DNA from: Candidatus Altimarinota bacterium
GTDB taxonomy: Bacteria > Patescibacteriota > Gracilibacteria > Absconditabacterales > Absconditicoccaceae
Length of the DNA stretch: 9,316 bases
Reading direction: 5' to 3'
Assembly: GCA_015489035.1 (NCBI GenBank)
Contig: WFMP01000210.1
Span: 1-9,316 of the forward strand
In this document: piece by piece, positions 7,640 to 9,316 of the stretch
Layout: the number at the start of each line of letters is the position of its first letter
Numbering within the stretch: position 1 is the stretch's first letter
Position numbers and translations under genes: made by a program
The notes under the pieces: model-generated
Seen by the model: only the letters and a program-made list of their open reading frames with translations
Databases searched by the model: none
What the model was told of the DNA's origin: nothing

Positions 7640-7750
7640 TTTTTCATCCCATGTACCAATTCCAATTATATTATGAATTAAAATTTCTTTTACCTTAGTG
7701 CAACCTAGTTTATTATCGCCAAGCTCAAGTTGCATATGCCAATAATTCAT
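7616..7750 (-). pseudogene. Relic: first 44 residues of a McrB-type EVE-like N-terminal domain
   Basis: An ATG at 7750, with GGAG 5 nt upstream, opens a 44-codon frame starting MNYWHMQLELGDNK and continuing through IIGIGTWDE to a TGA at 7618-7616. The M-N-Y-W-H-x-Q-L start plus the I-G-x-G-x-W-D segment about 25 residues later are, from memory of the family, the first strands of the EVE/PUA-like modified-base reader found at the N-terminus of many McrB-like proteins. A full domain would be about 130-150 residues. The remainder is gone, since all three frames downstream close quickly. It lies directly upstream of a mcrB whose own N-terminus is different, so it may be what is left of an earlier or alternative specificity domain. 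A functional micro-protein is possible but less likely. Confidence 0.55.
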
Positions 7751-7762
7751 TTTAGCTCCAGA

Positions 7763-7768
7763 ATTATA
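7763..7768 (-). promoter_or_regulatory. Candidate -10 box (TATAAT)
   Basis: The minus strand reads TATAAT at 7768-7763, with a possible -35 (CTTAAA) 16 nt upstream in an A-rich stretch. Campylobacterota sigma-70 promoters often rely on the -10 alone. It lies only 12 nt before the ATG of the EVE relic, so the leader would be very short but would still hold the GGAG site. It could once have driven the intact reader gene. In AT-rich DNA a chance match is possible. Confidence 0.3.
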
Positions 7769-7817
7769 ATTTGATTTTTTTCTATTTAAGTATTTTAACT
7801 AAATTGTCATAACTATA

Positions 7818-8039
7818 CTATTTCTTTATATCCTTTATCGCCTCCATATACTGAGAAAATGTTTCTCTTAGAGTGCTGTCAATATTTGTAAGCCATCTAG
7901 TTACATCGTTCCATGATTCTTCTTCATAGTATTCTTTTAACCACTCTATATCGGATTTCAACTCATCATAATCAGCTATTTTTGATTTTGATTTTACCAA
8001 CTCATCTAGTTTACGGATTACTTCATCGGATCTTCCCAT
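7818..8039 (-). CDS. Small charged, helical hypothetical protein, 73 aa
   Basis: I do not recognise a family. The product is rich in Lys, Glu and Asp with regular heptad-like spacing (VIRKLDELVKSKSK, then LKSDIEWLKEYYEEESW), so it is probably all alpha-helical, perhaps a short coiled-coil or helical bundle. There is no Cys, signal peptide or membrane segment. The ATG at 8039 has no good Shine-Dalgarno: the place where one should be (8045-8053) is one arm of a 9-bp inverted repeat. The first 13 bases of the gene are also perfectly complementary to a site inside the upstream 95-aa ORF. Translation may therefore be structure-controlled. It ends at TAG 7820-7818, before the EVE relic. It could be a regulator, antitoxin-like protein or chance ORF. 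Confidence 0.5.
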   Translation of the reverse strand: MGRSDEVIRKLDELVKSKSKIADYDELKSDIEWLKEYYEEESWNDVTRWLTNIDSTLRETFSQYMEAIKDIKK

Positions 8040-8058
8040 CTTAAAGTAAACTAAAACA

Positions 8059-8089
8059 CTCTATAGCCCTTATACAAAGGGTTGTAGAG
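8059..8089 (+). repeat. 13-bp hairpin with two G-U pairs on the plus strand
   Basis: Arms 8059-8071 (CTCTATAGCCCTT) and 8077-8089 (AAGGGTTGTAGAG) pair over 13 positions around a 5-nt loop ATACA. Eleven pairs are Watson-Crick and two (8064-8084 and 8066-8082) are G-U in plus-strand RNA. On the minus strand those two become A-C mismatches, so the fold is better in a plus-strand transcript. Confidence 0.55.
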
Positions 8090-8098
8090 GATATTTGT

Positions 8099-8133
8099 AA
8101 AAAATTATTTCGTAAGTACACTTATAATTTTTT
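8099..8133. terminator. AT-rich imperfect hairpin with A6/T6 ends, possible weak terminator
   Basis: AAAAAATTAT (8099-8108) pairs with ATAATTTTTT (8124-8133), and inside it AAGT (8114-8117) pairs with ACTT (8120-8123), leaving a 5-nt bulge and a 2-nt loop. The T6 arm on either strand resembles the U-tract of an intrinsic terminator, but the stem has almost no G-C. On the minus strand it follows the 95-aa ORF and could end that transcript. Confidence 0.35.
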
Positions 8134-8138
8134 AAGTA

Positions 8139-8168
8139 GATTTGAGTAGAATTACAGGTACTCAAATC
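8139..8168. repeat. Perfect 10-bp hairpin just after the 95-aa ORF
   Basis: GATTTGAGTA (8139-8148) and TACTCAAATC (8159-8168) are perfect reverse complements around a 10-nt loop. The element starts 8 nt after the TAA of the 95-aa ORF on the minus strand. No T-run follows on either strand, so it is not a standard intrinsic terminator. An mRNA-stabilising stem, an operator for a dimeric repressor, or part of the larger folded element are all possible. Confidence 0.55.
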
Positions 8169-8176
8169 AAAATAGT

Positions 8177-8464
8177 TTACTGTAACACGGAAAAATAGGG
8201 ATAAAACCTATGTAAAGCCCAAAAACATGGGATTGTCTTACTATTGCAAATGGGAAGATCCGCTTCATCTAGTAGTAAGGTGTTGGGAGTGTGGAAGAAG
8301 TCATTAAAATGAAATTGATAGTCTTGCAAAGTTAAATGCATTTGTTTATCAGACCATTTCAACCTCTTGAAATTTACTGAGATATTTTTAGTATCTCTAA
8401 TTTTTATACAAGTTCTACTCATTAGTAAGCATAACCCTTTCACAACTTCATATTTTAATCTCAC
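8177..8464 (-). CDS. Hypothetical protein, 95 aa, GTG start
   Basis: I recognise no family. The product starts MRLKYEVVKGLCLLM, is basic in its first third, and carries LLLDEADLP and CFWALHRFYPYF in its last third, unusually rich in Phe, His and Cys for this region. The case for a real gene is a GTG at 8464 preceded by AGGAG at 6 nt, a TATA-rich box just upstream, and 95 open codons in very AT-rich DNA. The case against is that its last third overlaps the nested inverted repeats, including one arm complementary to the next gene's start and the small hairpin 8195-8211 (ATAGG/CCTAT). It might act mainly as a leader ORF whose translation sets the fold of the RNA downstream, or it may be the decayed end of an element. 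Confidence 0.45.
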   Translation of the reverse strand: MRLKYEVVKGLCLLMSRTCIKIRDTKNISVNFKRLKWSDKQMHLTLQDYQFHFNDFFHTPNTLLLDEADLPICNSKTIPCFWALHRFYPYFSVLQ

Positions 8465-8470
8465 AAACTA

Positions 8471-8490
8471 CTCCTATATTTTATATATAA
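8471..8490 (-). promoter_or_regulatory. TATA-rich promoter candidate and strong ribosome binding site of the 95-aa ORF
   Basis: The minus strand reads TTATATATAAAATATAGGAG from 8490 to 8471. Either TATATA (8489-8484) or TATAAA (8485-8480) could be a -10 box, and AGGAG (8475-8471) is a near-perfect Shine-Dalgarno 6 nt before the GTG at 8464. A weak -35 (CTGTCA, 8514-8509) is 19 nt upstream of the first box. The ribosome site is firm; the promoter is only suggestive because AT-rich DNA gives many such matches. Confidence 0.35.
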
Positions 8491-8537
8491 GAGTTTATTA
8501 CTTTCTCTTGACAGCTTTATGTCTGCTTACATGAAAG

Positions 8538-9053
8538 TTATTGTTTTTCGTAGTCCATATTATTAGCTACAATATTTTTGTAAATTTCTTTGTCAAACCC
8601 AGCAAATAAAATAGTAGCTTTTACATAGTTCTCATCAAGTGTTTTATCAGTAGTTGTTCCCCAAATAATATCAGATTCATGGTTTGCATTCTCATTTATA
8701 AGTTCCATGGCTTCCATAATGTTCATAATAGAAAAATCAGGGTGTATTACAAAGTGTATGAGAGAACCTGCTACTTTATCTATCAAACTAAATTCTAAAG
8801 ATGAATCTTTTATCGCAAGTTTAAGTGCCTCAGTCGCTGAATCTTTGCCATAAGCTTCACCACTACCAACAAAAGCAACACCACCATGTTCCATAATAAC
8901 TTTTAAATCATCAAAATCATGGTTTATATCGTTATCTCCACTTGATATTACTACTCCAAGCATTCCTTCAATTACTTCTTTTATTTTATTACTAAACTCT
9001 GTGCTATCTATATTAGCATTAGCATGTGATTCTGTTACTTCAAATATTTCCAT
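8538..9053 (-). CDS. Stand-alone FtsZ C-terminal domain (no GTP-binding domain)
   Basis: A 171-aa protein matching only the second half of FtsZ. Residues 35-55 hold the T7 synergy loop: GDNDINHDFDDLKVIM, with N44, D46 and D49 at the positions of E. coli N207, D209 and D212, which act on GTP bound by the neighbouring subunit. Then come GSGEAYGKDSATEA (63-76), the IHFVIHPDFS strand (99-108), an amphipathic helix with EAMELI, and IIWGTTTDKTL (129-139), all in FtsZ order. The GGGTGTG tubulin motif and the whole nucleotide-binding half are absent, as is a C-terminal FtsA-binding tail. The gene has its own AGGAG 7 nt before the ATG and what lies upstream is an unrelated gene, so it is probably expressed rather than merely a broken ftsZ. 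It could cap or disturb FtsZ filaments; that role is inference. Confidence 0.82.
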   Translation of the reverse strand: MEIFEVTESHANANIDSTEFSNKIKEVIEGMLGVVISSGDNDINHDFDDLKVIMEHGGVAFVGSGEAYGKDSATEALKLAIKDSSLEFSLIDKVAGSLIHFVIHPDFSIMNIMEAMELINENANHESDIIWGTTTDKTLDENYVKATILFAGFDKEIYKNIVANNMDYEKQ

Positions 9054-9078
9054 TACAATTCTCCTGATATATAATCTT

Positions 9079-9316
9079 TTAATTTCCTACCAATTTTTTT
9101 AATGCTTGTGCCTCTATCTATCTTACTCGTTCTCTTGTAATACCTAATATCTTAGCTATTTCTTCTAGTGTATAATCCCCTGAAGTTAAATATCTTAAAC
9201 TCTCAACTCCTCTTTTAAATGATAGTGATGATTTCGCTAACTTCAAATCTTTACAGCAATATAAGAACATATTCCAAGATTGTTCAGCTTGCAAATTTCA
9301 CAAACATTCTTCCACT
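9079..9316 (-). pseudogene. Broken sigma-70 region-4-like HTH gene (amber codon and probable frameshift)
   Basis: Reading leftwards, one frame gives YTLEEIAKILGITRERVR, then TAG at 9120-9118, then IEAQALKKLVGN and TAA at 9081-9079. Sigma-70 region 4 normally reads RERVRQIEAQALKKL, so the amber codon stands exactly where Gln (CAG or CAA) belongs; CAG to TAG is one transition. Upstream, this frame is closed by TGA at 9300-9298. The neighbouring frame reads WKNVCEICKLNNLGICS (from 9314), a Cys-rich segment that would join smoothly if one A is missing near 9250-9254. The intact protein was probably a short Cys-motif plus sigma-4 HTH protein rather than a full sigma factor, because no region 2 or 3 precedes it. 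The gene continues beyond 9316. It lies 25 bp before the FtsZ-like gene and may have been its regulator. Confidence 0.65.

Larger units (their letters stand above)
7540..7817. other. Spacer upstream of mcrB
   Basis: This 278-bp stretch has no full gene. It holds, in minus-strand order, a candidate promoter (7763-7768), a 44-codon relic of an EVE-like domain (7616-7750), a hairpin (7616-7639) with T-runs on both sides, and the AT-rich leader of mcrB (7540-7606) with its ribosome binding site at 7552-7549. The leader contains several A/T-rich boxes, such as TTTAAAAATATTT, that could serve as -10 elements. I cannot choose one. Confidence 0.6.
8045..8181. repeat. Inner 9-bp inverted repeat closing three hairpins
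   Basis: AGTAAACTA (8045-8053) and TAGTTTACT (8173-8181) pair perfectly and bracket three hairpins, giving a cloverleaf-like layout. On the minus strand the first arm met carries the TAA stop of the 95-aa ORF (8179-8177), and the second covers the ribosome-binding position of the 73-aa gene. A ribosome stopping at that TAA would keep the arms apart, which suggests translational coupling between the two ORFs. Confidence 0.55.
8027..8262. repeat. Outer 13-bp inverted repeat enclosing a multi-hairpin region
   Basis: CGGATCTTCCCAT (8027-8039) and ATGGGAAGATCCG (8250-8262) are perfect reverse complements, 210 bp apart. The first arm coincides exactly with the start codon and next ten bases of the 73-aa gene; the second lies in the 95-aa ORF. 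Between them are a second 9-bp inverted repeat and at least three hairpins, all in about 236 bp. The nesting suggests a folded RNA or single-stranded DNA element. I cannot match it to tRNA, retron RNA, integron attC or a known riboswitch. Confidence 0.6.

Noticed and set aside
8002..8010. 9-base direct repeat TCATCTAGT (8002-8010 and 8265-8273) as an insertion target duplication
   Set aside because: Nine bases recur easily in AT-rich DNA and no mobile-element gene or terminal repeat lies between the copies.
8027..8262. Retron RNA, integron attC site, tRNA-like or CRISPR repeat
   Set aside because: No reverse transcriptase or integrase nearby, the arms do not fit attC core sites (RYYYAAC/GTTRRRY), there is no tRNA consensus, and no regularly spaced direct repeats are present.
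8508..8513. Perfect TTGACA on the plus strand as a promoter -35
   Set aside because: No -10-like box follows at 16-18 nt, and no plus-strand gene is present downstream.
8538..9053. Simple 5'-truncated remnant of the cell's ftsZ
   Set aside because: The preceding DNA is an unrelated HTH gene, the frame is intact from ATG to stop, and a well-spaced AGGAG precedes it. It is treated as a gene, although a duplicated fragment that gained a start is not excluded.
1..9316. Toxin-antitoxin pair such as DarT/DarG involving the macro protein
   Set aside because: No DarT-like ADP-ribosyltransferase is present in the window, and the macro protein lacks the extra C-terminal domain of DarG.

Overview
The window is strongly AT-rich and every gene I can support lies on the minus strand, so transcription runs from high to low coordinates. 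The FtsZ-like protein at the right end resembles FtsZ of Campylobacterota (Sulfurimonas/Sulfurovum/Arcobacter-like), as does the general protein composition. That makes an epsilonproteobacterium-type chromosome the best guess; the genus cannot be told from the sequence. The code is standard: TGG is used for Trp and TGA ends genes.

Right part (about 9316 to 7540), a loose and partly decayed accessory stretch. It begins with the remains of a small sigma-70 region-4-like gene carrying an in-frame amber codon and a probable frameshift. Next is a stand-alone C-terminal half of FtsZ with its own strong ribosome binding site, then a 95-aa orphan ORF, then a dense set of nested inverted repeats (8027-8262). 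The repeats end exactly on the start codon of a 73-aa helical orphan. Then comes a 44-codon relic of a McrB-type EVE-like N-terminal domain, closed by a terminator-like hairpin.

Left part (7539 to 1), one compact operon, nearly all junctions within 15 bp or overlapping: mcrB-like AAA+ NTPase, mcrC-like nuclease, a DUF2779 protein joining a Cas4-like Fe-S nuclease to a DnaQ-like exonuclease, a PD-(D/E)XK nuclease, a 113-aa unknown, a calcineurin-like phosphoesterase, a macro-domain protein, and the first 68 residues of an HTH (probably WYL-type) regulator. The macro gene is cut by an in-frame TGA. Its lost C-terminus is still readable and ends 3 nt before the regulator.

Reading as a whole: this looks like a type IV (McrBC-like) defence module expanded by two more nucleases and by nucleotide/ADP-ribose-related enzymes, controlled by an HTH regulator. 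McrB/McrC would recognise and cut modified invader DNA, and the accessory nucleases could process the products. The role of the phosphoesterase/macro/113-aa part is unknown. McrBC, DUF2779 and macro families are known individually; whether this gene set is a recognised system I cannot tell from sequence alone.
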